Notes: a model not told the origin generated them from the letters alone. A stretch of 33,759 bases of DNA from Planctomycetaceae bacterium (GCA_021298315.1 JAJTFC010000028.1:1-33759); one strand, 5' to 3'; positions 17,075 to 26,285 are shown, numbered from the stretch's first letter. Translations and numbers: made by a program.

Positions 17075-18541
17075 TTATTTCTTGTCATCTTCGGGCCAAT
17101 CGATCGACTCCTCGAATGACCTTACCCGCTTGAGACCTAGTTTCCACATCGGACTTAGTAAGGCTTCTTCACGACGATAGTCAGCATCGTTGCGAGTCTT
17201 CTCAGGGCCTAGCAACTCTCGGTTCGTCCATCGCTTGGACTGTTTCCATAGCTGCAGAGTGCTTTGATTCGATAGCGCATAGATTCGAAAACCGTCAGAG
17301 TCCGACACGGAAAACTCTTTTGAATCGAGTAACACCTTGATTTGATCATCGTCGGGGATATGCCCGTCGCTGAGCATAATCGCAACATGCTTGTTGGGTC
17401 GCTCGAGGAATGATCGGGCTTTGGTTTCCCATTGTGGTTTTTCTAGAAGTTCACCGTTTGGGATGATCATCCAAGTTGCATCCATTAGGTCGCTGTCGGA
17501 TGCTCTAGCATCTGCGTGTTTGTTCAGTAGCGCGAAGGCATAGTAGTAATCGTCACGATCGGTAGATCCCCAATAGAAATCGTGATCCCCAAGAGGTTCA
17601 ACACACCAAACGAGGGATCGATCCGGTTCCGTGTGGAGTCCCATTTCAATCTTAGGTTCCAGATCGACTGTGGTTTTTGATGCCCATAGAGCGCTTTGCA
17701 ACCAAAGCCTTCGGTTATCTGCATAATTCAGGAACAAGCCGCCCATGGCATTTTGATCGCCGATGACAACGATTCGGCCTGCACCGAATTCCTTGGCGGC
17801 CACGACCGGCAAAGGCCCTGAGGGTTCAGACGGGTCCTGAAAGAAATTCCCCGTAAAGCCCATGTCCTTTCCCTCGCCATACATCGGAATATGAGCTTCA
17901 TCGCCCCAACTTGCCGGACTCGTCCAAGCTATCCCGTAGCGATCATCGACCGTCCCGCCGGTTTGGATCCCAATGTTTTTGATGTTGCTTAAGATCGGAT
18001 GATTGCGGAACGATTCTACCAGGATCCAGCCAGCCCCTTGCGCTAAGGTCTGAGGGGGCATCTCGCAAGCCGTCTGGCTTGTTAGGTTGATATCGAGTCG
18101 GTCGCACAAGGCTTCGAGTGCATGATTGTGAAAATAGCAATTGGTATGATCGGTGATTAGGATCAGACCACCTCCTCGTTGGACGAAATCGCTTATAGCT
18201 TCGATCTCAGTTACCCGGAACGCTGGCCGATCGGCAGACACCAAATTGAGCACGACAAGATTAATATTGCGTAGCGAAATTTCATCCCAAGGCTTCAGTT
18301 GCACATCGACTTGGCAACCCATGGCAACAAGTGCTTGAGCAGCCCGAGATGGGCTCGATAGCAGATGGTATTGGTTGATCCCCGGTTGCGGAATCGATTC
18401 AATCCAAGTGTGCGAATGATACGCATCGAAGCGTACTTGAAGGATCGGCGAGTCTTGGTACGCGGAGGTCGATCGACCACAGGCTGCCAAGATCACATAG
18501 CAAACGACCACCAGCAGGCTGCACAGTCGCAAGCGGATCAT
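17075..18541 (-). CDS. Putative lipoprotein with a GATase-like (DUF4350-type) N-terminal region
   Basis: The 488-residue protein has a lipoprotein signal: a hydrophobic stretch followed by the lipobox LAAC at residues 18-21. The mature part begins VRFDAYHSHTWIESIP and includes the segments INLVVLNLVSADRPAF and FVQRGGGLILITDHTN. Those segments resemble a class I glutamine-amidotransferase-like Rossmann fold of the type found in DUF4350 and ThuA-like proteins, usually without a catalytic cysteine. A later segment FGAGRIVVIGDQNAMGG fits the same fold. The second half (about 270-488) is unassigned. Its ATG overlaps the stop of the zinc-ribbon gene (ATGA at 18538-18541), so the two are coupled. 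It probably sits on a membrane facing the periplasm. The enzyme role is unknown. Confidence 0.7.
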   Translation of the reverse strand: MIRLRLCSLLVVVCYVILAACGRSTSAYQDSPILQVRFDAYHSHTWIESIPQPGINQYHLLSSPSRAAQALVAMGCQVDVQLKPWDEISLRNINLVVLNLVSADRPAFRVTEIEAISDFVQRGGGLILITDHTNCYFHNHALEALCDRLDINLTSQTACEMPPQTLAQGAGWILVESFRNHPILSNIKNIGIQTGGTVDDRYGIAWTSPASWGDEAHIPMYGEGKDMGFTGNFFQDPSEPSGPLPVVAAKEFGAGRIVVIGDQNAMGGLFLNYADNRRLWLQSALWASKTTVDLEPKIEMGLHTEPDRSLVWCVEPLGDHDFYWGSTDRDDYYYAFALLNKHADARASDSDLMDATWMIIPNGELLEKPQWETKARSFLERPNKHVAIMLSDGHIPDDDQIKVLLDSKEFSVSDSDGFRIYALSNQSTLQLWKQSKRWTNRELLGPEKTRNDADYRREEALLSPMWKLGLKRVRSFEESIDWPEDDKK

Positions 18542-18819
18542 TTCGACGATTTACCGAGTGGATTGATGATGTAATGCGAATAGCAGCTTCTGCACAGAAA
18601 ATACTGTCGCCGTTGATACCACTCGTCACCAAAGTCCGATGAGCAAACCTCATCGGCCGAATCGATTAAACCTTCGATTTTTTCGAGTTTTTCCTCAGTC
18701 GACTCGAACTCGGACTCCTCGATGTATCCTTCCGCCTCGATCTCGATCGTGACGGTATAGTGAAGGTCTTGAGGCGCATTGATCGCACCCTGGCAACGGT
18801 CGCAACGAGGTTTTTCCAC
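18538..18819 (-). CDS. Small zinc-ribbon protein of unknown function
   Basis: The 93-residue product has two Cys pairs, CDRC near residues 6-9 and CRSC near 75-78, spaced by an acidic stretch (EIEAEGYIEESEFESTEEKL). Together they could form a zinc ribbon of two Cys-x-x-Cys knuckles. There is no signal peptide or membrane segment. GTG at 18819 is chosen because the frame upstream overlaps the transglutaminase-like gene by up to 83 bases, while this start falls 13 bases after that gene stops and has AGAAG upstream. Starts at 18915 or 18882 are possible. It overlaps the following lipoprotein gene by four bases. Function unknown; the three-gene context is the only clue. Confidence 0.65.
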   Translation of the reverse strand: MEKPRCDRCQGAINAPQDLHYTVTIEIEAEGYIEESEFESTEEKLEKIEGLIDSADEVCSSDFGDEWYQRRQYFLCRSCYSHYIINPLGKSSK

Positions 18820-18832
18820 GCTTCTTCTCGAA

Positions 18833-19933
18833 TTAGGGTTGGTTACGGTTTTGCGCTTCTGATTGGAGACTGGAAATCTCATTGCGGAGAGGCCCAAGAT
18901 CCTGAATGGGTTCAACTTCCGGATCTCTATTACCTAACTGCTGTTGTTTGCAACGGAAGAATTCAGATAGGTAGTGCTGTAGTGCCGTGTATTCTGGAAC
19001 TTTGTAGCGGTCACCTTTTTGAAGTATCGGGCGATATTCTTGCATTTGCCCAAACTGACGATCCCCGGCAACTTGGCACGGGAACCAGTGCCCTTTGCCT
19101 TGATCGTCCTCGAGGTAAAACTCCGGATAGCAGTGGTTCGGGATCCAAACACATCGGGCAGGAATATTGCTTGCTCGGCATATCGCGATGAAGATCCCGG
19201 TCATCTCCTCGCAGTCCCCACGCTTGTCCTTCATCGCCTCACGGGTGTTGCGGATCGGGCCGTTGGTGTATTGGATGTTCTCACGAACCCAGTCGTAGAT
19301 CTTCTCGACGTGCTCCCAAGCTGTTTCGGGTTTGGAATCCTTGATCGATTTGGCAATCCGCTTGATGTCCGAAGCCCCTGCATCGATCATTGGACTGTTT
19401 CCCATAAACCAATTGAGTTCCTTGGAAAGCTTTTTCGGAATCACATAGATCGATGTATCGCTCGGTGCGGTGATAAAGGACTTCTCGATCTCGACTTCAA
19501 AAATCAGATCCAACTCAGCGTTGGGTTGCATGGCGGGAATGCTCATGACCAACTGACGAGCGGTTGGAGATGCGTTTGCGGGTAAATCACGGTATTGCCA
19601 TTGAGCATTTGGTGGAATGTCCGATCGCTTGACAATTACCTTCTGCTCAGGCCAGTCGATCGGAAAAGCGACCGTAGCCAGGAGATCGGAGCAAAAATTA
19701 TCGTTGGATTTGAACTTCATCCCGAACTTCATATCGAGTTTGCGAGGGGCAAAGTAACCTACCCCCTTGCCGTCGTTCTTGGGTATCCCAGCGCTGGCGT
19801 CCTGAGAATCCTGCTCCATCCCCCAGACTCTGGTCTGACTTGCATGCATCGTGTAACCAAGGAGCACCAGACTCGTTATCCCACGGCCTAGCAGAGCCCT
19901 TCGATCCAATTTACAACGGACAGGTTCTTTCAT
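18833..19933 (-). CDS. Exported transglutaminase-like cysteine protease-fold protein
   Basis: The 366-residue protein starts with a twin-arginine-like signal (LDRRALLGRGITSLVLLGY). The core has a transglutaminase-like signature: KIYDWVRENIQY, then DKRGDCEEMTGIFIAICRAS with catalytic C241, IPARCVWIPNHCYPEFYL with H267, and a following GHWFPC where the family often has an acidic residue. Family members are proteases, peptide ligases or hydrolases; the substrate is unknown. An N-terminal beta-rich region (about 60-180) precedes the core. ATG at 19933 has AGGTG six bases upstream. It heads a three-gene unit with the zinc-ribbon protein and the lipoprotein, and diverges from the M28 peptidase across a 272-base gap in which I cannot assign a clear promoter. 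Confidence 0.85.
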   Translation of the reverse strand: MKEPVRCKLDRRALLGRGITSLVLLGYTMHASQTRVWGMEQDSQDASAGIPKNDGKGVGYFAPRKLDMKFGMKFKSNDNFCSDLLATVAFPIDWPEQKVIVKRSDIPPNAQWQYRDLPANASPTARQLVMSIPAMQPNAELDLIFEVEIEKSFITAPSDTSIYVIPKKLSKELNWFMGNSPMIDAGASDIKRIAKSIKDSKPETAWEHVEKIYDWVRENIQYTNGPIRNTREAMKDKRGDCEEMTGIFIAICRASNIPARCVWIPNHCYPEFYLEDDQGKGHWFPCQVAGDRQFGQMQEYRPILQKGDRYKVPEYTALQHYLSEFFRCKQQQLGNRDPEVEPIQDLGPLRNEISSLQSEAQNRNQP

Positions 19934-20205
19934 GATGGCACCTATTGGTTACTGAAGAATTTCTGGCGACAGAGTTTCTCAGAAATCAGTGTAATCGGAA
20001 TTTTTTTCGGCTCTTTGCCGTTCTTGGCTTGCCCGAAAACCGGCCCGAGAACCTATTTCATCCCCTTTGGCCACACAAACCCTTAAGCTAGGGTAGAATC
20101 GCTAGCATTAGAGGGGTTTAGATCGATCCAGGACTGCTTTTTCGGTTCTGGTTCGATCTTTGGCAATGACTATTTGAAAACAACTTGGGGTTATCGGAGC
20201 GATCG

Positions 20206-21690
20206 ATGGATTGGAAATTCGGGAGACACTCGTTTAGATCTGTTTCTTTTCGTACATATGGGTGGTTTCTGTTCGCGAGCTTGATGCCTAGTTGTTGCGT
20301 ATTTGCACAGCTCGACAAAGCCCCAGTAAATCCGACGGTGCAGCTACCTTCGGGTGCCGAGCAGATCACCTCGGGCAAAGTCACAGCGACGATATCCTTC
20401 CTTGCTAGCGACGAACTGGCGGGACGCGAAACCAATAGCAAGGAGTTCGAGATAGCGGCCGCCTATGTGGCCGCTCGATTCCGGGGAGCTGGGCTCGAAG
20501 GAGGTGGTCCCGAGGGAAGTTTCTATCATGAGACGGTTGTTCGTCAGTCGCGGGTTCCCTCCGATGCGGAGTTGCTCCAAGGTGATAAGAAACCGATTGT
20601 ACACTATGGTCTGCTGAGCACCGACGAGAAGCCCTGCAAGGTTCAGGGCCGGGTGATGGATGTATCTTTCGATGCGCTTGCTACTCCGGATGCTGATTTG
20701 AAGGGGCTTCGAGGGGTTCTTCGGGGCAAATTCCAAACGCTGGCCAAGGGTTCGCGAGCCATTGGTCAATTGAACCGTCTTGCTCAAAGGTTGCAGGCTC
20801 AGGGAGTCGAAGCGCTGCTTGTTGAGTGCGAACCGGAGTCTGAGTGGGTAAAACTTGGAGAGCTTGCAAGGGCCAAAGCTAGGCTCGATCGAAGCGATCA
20901 AGTAGGTATACCGATTTTGCTTATACCTTCGGAGATTCGAATTGAAGGGGATGTCGAGTTGACCGCATCGGGGATGATCCGAGACGACAAAAAGATGCGT
21001 AACGTCATCGGGTTGCTTCGAGGCTCCGACGAAACGCTGCAAAAACAAGCGATCCTCTATAGTGCCCATCTTGATCATCTCGGCTCGAACCCCGCATTAA
21101 CTGATGATCAGGTCTACAACGGTGCCGATGACGACGCTTCAGGAGTCACAGCGGTCGTAACGCTTGCGGATGCAATTGGTGCGATGAAGGATCGGCCCAA
21201 ACGCTCGGTGCTATTTATGGCTTTTTGGGGAGAGGAGTCAGGGCTACTTGGATCCAAGCAGTTTGTCGCCTCACCCTCATGGCAATTGGATCAGATCGTA
21301 GCCAACATCAACATCGAGATGATCGGTCGCCCCGAGGGTGGAGCCAGAGGAAAGATCTGGATGACCGGTTGGCGTGAATCCGATCTGGGTGTGCTCATGA
21401 GTCAAGCGGCCAAGCCATGGGGGATTGAAATCTTTGAGCATCCCAAGTTCAGCTCGATGCTCTACCGATCTAGCGACAATTGGTCTTTTGTGGAACGAGG
21501 AGTGATTGCTCACAGCTTTTCAGCAGGCTCGCTCCATCCAGACTACCATCAAGTCGATGACGAATGGGATCGTTTGGAAATACCTCATATGACCCAAGTG
21601 ATCCAAGGATTGTGGCTTGGCTCGCTCCCGCTCTTGGATGGCACGCAAACTCCCAGCAAGGCAACAAGTACTAAGAAGGAAAGCAAATGA
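20206..21690 (+). CDS. Secreted M28-family metallopeptidase
   Basis: This 494-residue protein has a signal peptide (residues about 1-35, ending near CVFAQ) and an M28 (Zn aminopeptidase) domain with an inserted PA-like region (about 130-250). Zinc and catalytic residues are visible: H288 in [10 protein letters not shown]308 in [11 protein letters not shown]343/E344 in [11 protein letters not shown]371 in NIEMIGR, and a late His in [14 protein letters not shown]. The family removes N-terminal residues from peptides outside the cytoplasm. The start is ATG at 20206 with GGAG at 20196-20199, six bases upstream; an upstream TTG at 20185 is less likely. Its stop overlaps the DJ-1/PfpI start (ATGA, 21687-21690), so they are translationally coupled. 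Confidence 0.93.
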   Translation: MDWKFGRHSFRSVSFRTYGWFLFASLMPSCCVFAQLDKAPVNPTVQLPSGAEQITSGKVTATISFLASDELAGRETNSKEFEIAAAYVAARFRGAGLEGGGPEGSFYHETVVRQSRVPSDAELLQGDKKPIVHYGLLSTDEKPCKVQGRVMDVSFDALATPDADLKGLRGVLRGKFQTLAKGSRAIGQLNRLAQRLQAQGVEALLVECEPESEWVKLGELARAKARLDRSDQVGIPILLIPSEIRIEGDVELTASGMIRDDKKMRNVIGLLRGSDETLQKQAILYSAHLDHLGSNPALTDDQVYNGADDDASGVTAVVTLADAIGAMKDRPKRSVLFMAFWGEESGLLGSKQFVASPSWQLDQIVANINIEMIGRPEGGARGKIWMTGWRESDLGVLMSQAAKPWGIEIFEHPKFSSMLYRSSDNWSFVERGVIAHSFSAGSLHPDYHQVDDEWDRLEIPHMTQVIQGLWLGSLPLLDGTQTPSKATSTKKESK

Positions 21691-22274
21691 GCAAGAAAAA
21701 AGTTCTTTTCATTGTCGGTGATTTCGTTGAGGACTATGAAATCATGGTGCCGTATCAAATGCTGCTGATGATCGGTCACGATTGCCACTGCATTTGCCCC
21801 GGTAAAAAACAGGGCGATTATGTGATGACAGCCATCCACGATTTCGAAGGTCACCAAACTTACAGCGAGAAACCAGGGCATCGCTTTGTGCTCAATGCCG
21901 ATTTTGATGCGGTAGACCCCAAAAACTACGATGCATTGGTGCTTCCCGGTGGACGGGCTCCAGAGTACCTGCGATTGAATCCTAAGGTGCTCTCGATCGT
22001 CCGGCACTTTTCAGAGGCCAACAAGCCGATTGCGGCGATCTGTCATGGACCGCAGATCCTATCGGCAGCCGGGGTGCTCAAGGGCAAAGAGTGCAGTTGT
22101 TACCCAGCAGTCGAGTACGAGGTGTCTTCAAGCGGCGGATCCTACATCCCTCCGAATGAAAGCTTTAGTAGCGCCCATGTGAGTGGAAATCTGGTAACGG
22201 CTGCCGCTTGGCCTGCTCATCCAGCATGGATGCAGGCCTTCGTGAAATTGCTTGGCACCAAGATCGAGCTATGA
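21687..22274 (+). CDS. DJ-1/PfpI-family protein
   Basis: The 195-residue protein has the DJ-1/PfpI fold: [20 protein letters not shown] with the conserved acidic residue E15, [15 protein letters not shown], and the nucleophile elbow [10 protein letters not shown] with C119 and H120. Members are proteases, glyoxalases or redox sensors. The C-H-G-P elbow fits the intracellular protease/glyoxalase-like branch, but the exact activity is not decided by sequence. There is no signal peptide, so it stays in the cytoplasm although its coupled partner (M28) is secreted. Its start overlaps the M28 stop by four bases. It converges with the Gfo/Idh/MocA gene 30 bases on. Confidence 0.92.
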   Translation: MSKKKVLFIVGDFVEDYEIMVPYQMLLMIGHDCHCICPGKKQGDYVMTAIHDFEGHQTYSEKPGHRFVLNADFDAVDPKNYDALVLPGGRAPEYLRLNPKVLSIVRHFSEANKPIAAICHGPQILSAAGVLKGKECSCYPAVEYEVSSSGGSYIPPNESFSSAHVSGNLVTAAAWPAHPAWMQAFVKLLGTKIEL

Positions 22275-22304
22275 AGCCTGTGATCTTAGCTGCGAGGGTA
22301 TCGC

Positions 22305-23636
22305 TTACAGGGTTTTGTTGAAGCTGTACGAGCCAGGTTGTCGGACTTCGACCGCCGGTGCATTGCCCCATTCGATCTTGTCTGGCACCAAAGACATCTT
22401 GCTGTCCTTAAGGTCATCCCAGCGGATGACCTCACCGGAGTAAGCTGCTTCGCGACCCATGATTGCCATGAGAGTGCTCTTGCACATGTAATCCCCGTTG
22501 TTGAGCGGTTTGCCTTCGCGGATTGATTTCATCAAGGCGACGTGTTCGAGGTAGTACATGCTCGGCTTTTCACCCTTGTATTTCCAGGGGTTTTCGCCTG
22601 TGATCTCGTTGGCAAGCACCTTGGCCGTTCCCTTGGTGCCATAGACAAAGTCTTCGGTTTCGTTGAAGCAGTTAGGCATTTGCCGAGTTGCCGCATAGGT
22701 TCGCGTTCCATCGGCCCACTCGTAGACTACGTAAAAGTGGTCGTAGATATCGCCGTACTCCAGTTCGGTGCGAACTTGGCGACCGCCCATGCCATAAGCC
22801 AAAACTGGGGGAACATCGTGGTGTAACCACATCGACTTGTCCAGCGAGTGGATGAACTGCTCGACGATATGATCACCGCTTAGCCATCGGTAATAGAGCC
22901 AGTTCATGACTTGGTTGTGCATCGGCGTCCAGTAGTCCTTTGGCTCGCGAATCCAGAGGGTTCCGGCCAAGTAGTTCTCTTGTACAGAGATCAGTTCCCC
23001 GATTTTTCCGCTGTGGATTTGTTCCATGGTGGCTTTGACGCCTAGGTCGTATCGCCAGCAAAGACCCGAGACCAGTGAGAGTCCCTTGGCCTTGGCTGCT
23101 TCGCTTGCTGCCATCACTCTGCGGACGCCAACGGGATCGACGGCGATAGGCTTTTCACAGAAGATGTGTTTTCCGGCGGCGACGGCCGCCTCCATATGCA
23201 TGGGGCGAAATCCGGGCGGCGTTGTTAGTAAAACAACATTGATGTCGGTTTGTAAAAGCTTGTCGATCGCATCGAGGCCCGAGAAAGCTTGATCGTCTGG
23301 GACGGCGTATTGTTCCCCAAGGGTTCGCTTGAGGTTATTCCTAGCAGCCTGCAGCCGATCATCGGTGACTTCTGCAACAGCGGTCAATCGGCAGCCCGAA
23401 TCGGCAGTCATCGCGTCTTTGGCTGCTCCGGTTCCCCGACCTCCGGCACCCACCAATCCGACTTTGATAATGTCGGAACCTTGTGCATGCACGGATCGGG
23501 TGAAAAAGCTACTTGCAACTCCCGCTGCGGCACTGGCGGCGACAAAGGATCGACGACCCATTCGGCCTGGATCGGACTTTTCGGAAGTTGTCGAAGAGGT
23601 GGTGGACTCAGGGGATGATTTTGGCTGGGAACTCAT
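22305..23636 (-). CDS. Tat-exported Gfo/Idh/MocA-family oxidoreductase
   Basis: The 443-residue protein begins with a Ser/Thr-rich N-terminus and a twin-arginine signal (MGRRSFVAASAAAGVASS). The Rossmann domain then has KVGLVGAGGRGTGAAKDAM and AVEKLL-like helices, followed by HIFCEKPIAVDPVGVRRVM with the family EKP motif. The C-terminal half is the substrate-binding alpha/beta domain. Such enzymes oxidise sugars or related alcohols with NAD(P), and planctomycetes carry many exported copies thought to help break down polysaccharides. Substrate unknown. ATG at 23636 is chosen: the frame continues upstream to 23819, but that extension is Cys/Arg-rich, unlike the family, and would run into the trmB promoter area. 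No ribosome site is clear. Confidence 0.93.
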   Translation of the reverse strand: MSSQPKSSPESTTSSTTSEKSDPGRMGRRSFVAASAAAGVASSFFTRSVHAQGSDIIKVGLVGAGGRGTGAAKDAMTADSGCRLTAVAEVTDDRLQAARNNLKRTLGEQYAVPDDQAFSGLDAIDKLLQTDINVVLLTTPPGFRPMHMEAAVAAGKHIFCEKPIAVDPVGVRRVMAASEAAKAKGLSLVSGLCWRYDLGVKATMEQIHSGKIGELISVQENYLAGTLWIREPKDYWTPMHNQVMNWLYYRWLSGDHIVEQFIHSLDKSMWLHHDVPPVLAYGMGGRQVRTELEYGDIYDHFYVVYEWADGTRTYAATRQMPNCFNETEDFVYGTKGTAKVLANEITGENPWKYKGEKPSMYYLEHVALMKSIREGKPLNNGDYMCKSTLMAIMGREAAYSGEVIRWDDLKDSKMSLVPDKIEWGNAPAVEVRQPGSYSFNKTL

Positions 23637-23829
23637 GGGAGGAATCACTCGGTAAGGGGTGACGAAAAAGGTGGGACAGCATATCCTTGGGGATATCCCG
23701 TTTTTATTTGGATCTCGGTTATAACTCAACAAACATGCCGTGCAACATAGCAATCGGCAAACTGCTGGGGAAATTCTCACAGATCCTGTACATTGCACAC
23801 ACAGCCACCTTGAAATCACAATAGTATCG

Positions 23830-24462
23830 ATGGAATCGATGGATCAAGAGTCAGAATCGACCGAGCCTCTGCAAAGGTCATTTCGCGACCCGATAGACGA
23901 ATCTCGGTTTCGTACCGCGATGGCTACCAGGCTGCCTATCCAACTGGAGATCGGTTCGGGTAAGGGGCTGTTTTTGACCAATGCGGCTTGCGCGAACAGC
24001 AACCACTTTTTCATCGGCTTGGAGTTAGCTACCAAGTACGCTCGGGAGGCCCAGGCCAAGATCGAGAGGCTCGAACTTAGCAATGCCGCATTTATTGCAA
24101 GCGACGCGACGAGGGTGATTGCCACAGAAGTTCCCGATGAATCGGTCGTTGCCGTCCATGTCTATTTTCCTGATCCTTGGTGGAAGGCCAAACACAAAAA
24201 GCGTCGCGTCTTGTCCGATGAGACCATCGTCCACATCCAAAGAGTCCTCAAGCCAAATGGGGAGCTTCATTTCTGGACCGACGTGCTGGACTACTACGAG
24301 ATTGCGGTGCCCCGTATCGTTGAACTTACCACCTTGGCAGGTCCGTTCTACGTCCCCGAACCGAGTTCATCGCATTCGATGGATTATCGCACCCACTTTG
24401 AACGGCGCACGCGACTCAACGGGCTTCCTGTTTATCGTGCTCGTTTCGTGCGAACTTTATAA
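23830..24462 (+). CDS. trmB: tRNA (guanine-N7-)-methyltransferase
   Basis: This 210-residue SAM enzyme methylates G46 in the variable loop of tRNAs. The SAM-binding motif is LEIGSGKGLFLT and the family signature is VYFPDPWWKAKHKKRR. It also has FIGLELATKYA, FIASDATRVI and a late RTHFERRTRLNGLPVYRARF ending, typical of TrmB. ATG at 23830 or 23839 is the start; the frame reaches 23740, but the extra residues do not match the family and fall in the divergent promoter region. Its stop overlaps the apbE start (TAATG at 24460-24464), so the two are coupled. Confidence 0.96.
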   Translation: MESMDQESESTEPLQRSFRDPIDESRFRTAMATRLPIQLEIGSGKGLFLTNAACANSNHFFIGLELATKYAREAQAKIERLELSNAAFIASDATRVIATEVPDESVVAVHVYFPDPWWKAKHKKRRVLSDETIVHIQRVLKPNGELHFWTDVLDYYEIAVPRIVELTTLAGPFYVPEPSSSHSMDYRTHFERRTRLNGLPVYRARFVRTL

Positions 24463-25424
24463 TGGATCGGTACGAGTACTCCACCCCGACGATGGGGACA
24501 ATTCTTAAATTGGTCGTCTATGCCGACGATCAAACGACCGCGCAGCGATGGATCGATGTTTGCCTCGAGGAAATCGAGCGACTCATGCCGATCCTGAGCA
24601 ATTACTCCTCCGATAGTGAAATATCTAAGCTTAATAAGCAGTGGGGGACTTCAACGGTTGTTTCCGAGGATCTCTATCGGGTCCTTGCGCACTCGCATCG
24701 ATGGTACGAGCTAACAGGCGGCGCATTTGATATCACCAGTGGCGCTGTGTTTGAGCTTTGGAAACAGGCTCGTAAGACTCTGAGCGTTCCGAGCCAGCCG
24801 CAACTCCGCGATGCGATGGATGCCTGCGGTTGGCAGTACGTGGAACTGTCGAAAAGCAAATCTGCAACGGATCCTCAAGATCGATATCAAGTGACAGTCC
24901 GGCGAAAAGGTTTGGTACTCGATGTTTCCGGGATCGCGACCGGATACATGATCGACTCTGCGATCGAGAGGATGACTCAAGCCGGTTGCAAATCGTATTT
25001 GCTCGATATTGGAGGGGATATCTGTTTGGGGGATCCACCCGAGGGTAAATCGGGTTGGACCGTTCAAATCGCAGGGCTTCGAAAAGATAGCCCACCGATG
25101 ATGCAGTTGTCCCTTGCGAACTGTGCGCTTACCACATCCGGGGATCGCAACCAGTCGACAATCATCGACGGAGTGACTTATAGCCATCTGATAGATCCTC
25201 GAATAGCAAAGCCGCTTATGAACCACCAGAGCTCCACAGCGATATGCGGCAGGACGCTCGATGCCGATGCGGCGGCTACGGCCCTGAGTGTCCTCGGGCT
25301 ACGTCAAAGCTCTGTCTTATTCGACCGCTTGGGGATCGATCAAGCGATTCTTATGGTTTGCGATTCGAGTCAAGTCGAGAAAAAGGACTCGCCTGCGAGC
25401 TTCTTGCGATTGCTACGCGGATAA
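24462..25424 (+). CDS. apbE: FAD:protein FMN transferase (ApbE), apparently without a signal peptide
   Basis: This 320-residue enzyme attaches FMN to threonines of target proteins, such as Nqr/Rnf subunits, with FAD as donor. Motifs are STPTMGTILKL at the start, LSNYSSDSEISKLN, GGAFDITSGAVFELW, VLDVSGIATGYMID, LLDIGGDICLGD, and the Mg-binding end YSHLIDPRIAKP then TLDADAAATALSVLG with D268. Most ApbE proteins are exported and lipid-anchored; here the catalytic domain begins within ten residues of the ATG and no signal peptide is visible, so this copy looks cytoplasmic. The start overlaps the trmB stop, which fixes it. No flavinylated target gene is nearby. Confidence 0.95.
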   Translation: MDRYEYSTPTMGTILKLVVYADDQTTAQRWIDVCLEEIERLMPILSNYSSDSEISKLNKQWGTSTVVSEDLYRVLAHSHRWYELTGGAFDITSGAVFELWKQARKTLSVPSQPQLRDAMDACGWQYVELSKSKSATDPQDRYQVTVRRKGLVLDVSGIATGYMIDSAIERMTQAGCKSYLLDIGGDICLGDPPEGKSGWTVQIAGLRKDSPPMMQLSLANCALTTSGDRNQSTIIDGVTYSHLIDPRIAKPLMNHQSSTAICGRTLDADAAATALSVLGLRQSSVLFDRLGIDQAILMVCDSSQVEKKDSPASFLRLLRG

Positions 25425-25623
25425 GGACTCAAGAGTCGTTTCTTGTGCTCGGATGATCGAATTTGCTCTGCGGCGGTTGGGCTTTGAGCAAGGACAATTG
25501 GACTTGCGTTGGATCTGTCGAATTGAGTATGAGCCATTGGAAATCAAAATCGTGCGGGGGGCTCACTAAGTTGTCAAACGTCGCGATCGTCGACTGAAGT
25601 CCCCAGAATCAAAGGATCTATCC

Positions 25624-26145
25624 ATGACAGGGCTACGCAAATCCTCTCACCCATTGTTGTTCGCTTCGGCCCTCATGCTTGGGTTTTCCGGTTGCCAAAC
25701 CAATTCCATGATGACCATGCCGTGGAATCAACCCTCACGCGTTCCTCCTCCGAACGCTCCGAGCAATTTGCCCACTGCCCCTTACGCAAATCCAACCATT
25801 CCTACCGCGATGCCCGCACCACCTGGCTCCGGATCCCCCAAATCGGTTTCTTCGTACTCAACCAGTCCTATGACCGATGCGGTCGCGGCGGCTCAGAACG
25901 ATCTGCGGCTGGCCACTGAGAGCGCTAGGGCTGCGGTGGAGAAATCGGCAAACTCAGTCAATGACGGTGTATCCCAGGCCGGAGCAAGGCTCGATAGGAT
26001 CGGAAGTGGGATTGTCCAAGCGACCGGGATCGTCGAGTCTTCACTGAAAGATCCGATTCCCCTGCCTCCGGCTTCGTCCGGTTCGCTGACCGATGCCCCC
26101 CAGGAAGATCCCAACTCCCAATGGCGTAAACCGATTCCGAGGTAG
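25624..26145 (+). CDS. Small proline-rich lipoprotein of unknown function
   Basis: The 173-residue protein starts at ATG 25624 with AAAGGA upstream. It has a signal peptide with the lipobox FSGC (C24), then a Pro/Ala/Ser-rich disordered region (about residues 35-85). A helical segment with regularly spaced Ala, Glu and Lys follows (AVAAAQNDLRLATESARAAV, then a SVNDGVSQAGARLDRIGS stretch), compatible with a coiled coil. The tail is again Pro/Ser-rich. No family recognised. A lipid-anchored helix on flexible arms suggests an envelope structural or tethering role, which is inference. It is followed 58 bases later by tRNA-Leu, which has its own promoter. Confidence 0.7.
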   Translation: MTGLRKSSHPLLFASALMLGFSGCQTNSMMTMPWNQPSRVPPPNAPSNLPTAPYANPTIPTAMPAPPGSGSPKSVSSYSTSPMTDAVAAAQNDLRLATESARAAVEKSANSVNDGVSQAGARLDRIGSGIVQATGIVESSLKDPIPLPPASSGSLTDAPQEDPNSQWRKPIPR

Positions 26146-26160
26146 TTTTCTCAGCAACCG

Positions 26161-26189
26161 TCGACAGTTTCTTGTGCGATGGTTAAAAT
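26161..26189 (+). promoter_or_regulatory. Promoter of tRNA-Leu
   Basis: TCGACA at 26161-26166 and TAAAAT at 26184-26189 are separated by exactly 17 bases, and each matches the sigma-70 consensus in five of six positions. The predicted start near 26196 lies about eight bases before the tRNA. This is one of the clearest promoters in the window. Confidence 0.65.
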
Positions 26190-26203
26190 CAACCTTTGAA
26201 GAC

Positions 26204-26285
26204 GGCCACTTGGTGAAATTGGCAGACACGCAAGACTTAGGATCTTGTGCCGCGAGGCGTCGGGGTTCAACTCCCCGAGTGGCCA
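26204..26285 (+). tRNA. tRNA-Leu, anticodon TAG
   Basis: The acceptor stem pairs GGCCACT (26204-26210) with AGTGGCC (26278-26284), with discriminator A at 26285. The anticodon stem CAAGA/TCTTG (26231-26235, 26243-26247) closes the loop CTTAGGA with anticodon TAG at 26238-26240, which reads the Leu codon CUA. A long class II variable arm follows, as expected for Leu. The T arm CGGGG-TTCAACT-CCCCG spans 26261-26277. The 3' CCA is not encoded (ACT follows), so it must be added by the CCA-adding enzyme. It sits just before the SpoU methyltransferase gene. Confidence 0.97.

Noticed and set aside
19934..20205. Divergent promoter with TAGAAT near 20093
   Set aside because: No -35-like hexamer lies at acceptable spacing, so I could not support a promoter.
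20344..21078. Minus-strand open frame of 244 residues
   Set aside because: It is antisense to the M28 peptidase, whose zinc motifs and signal peptide are clear.
25453..25569. Possible 38-residue reading frame between apbE and the lipoprotein gene
   Set aside because: It looks regular but has no ribosome site and no recognisable content; the 199-base gap is more likely regulatory or empty.
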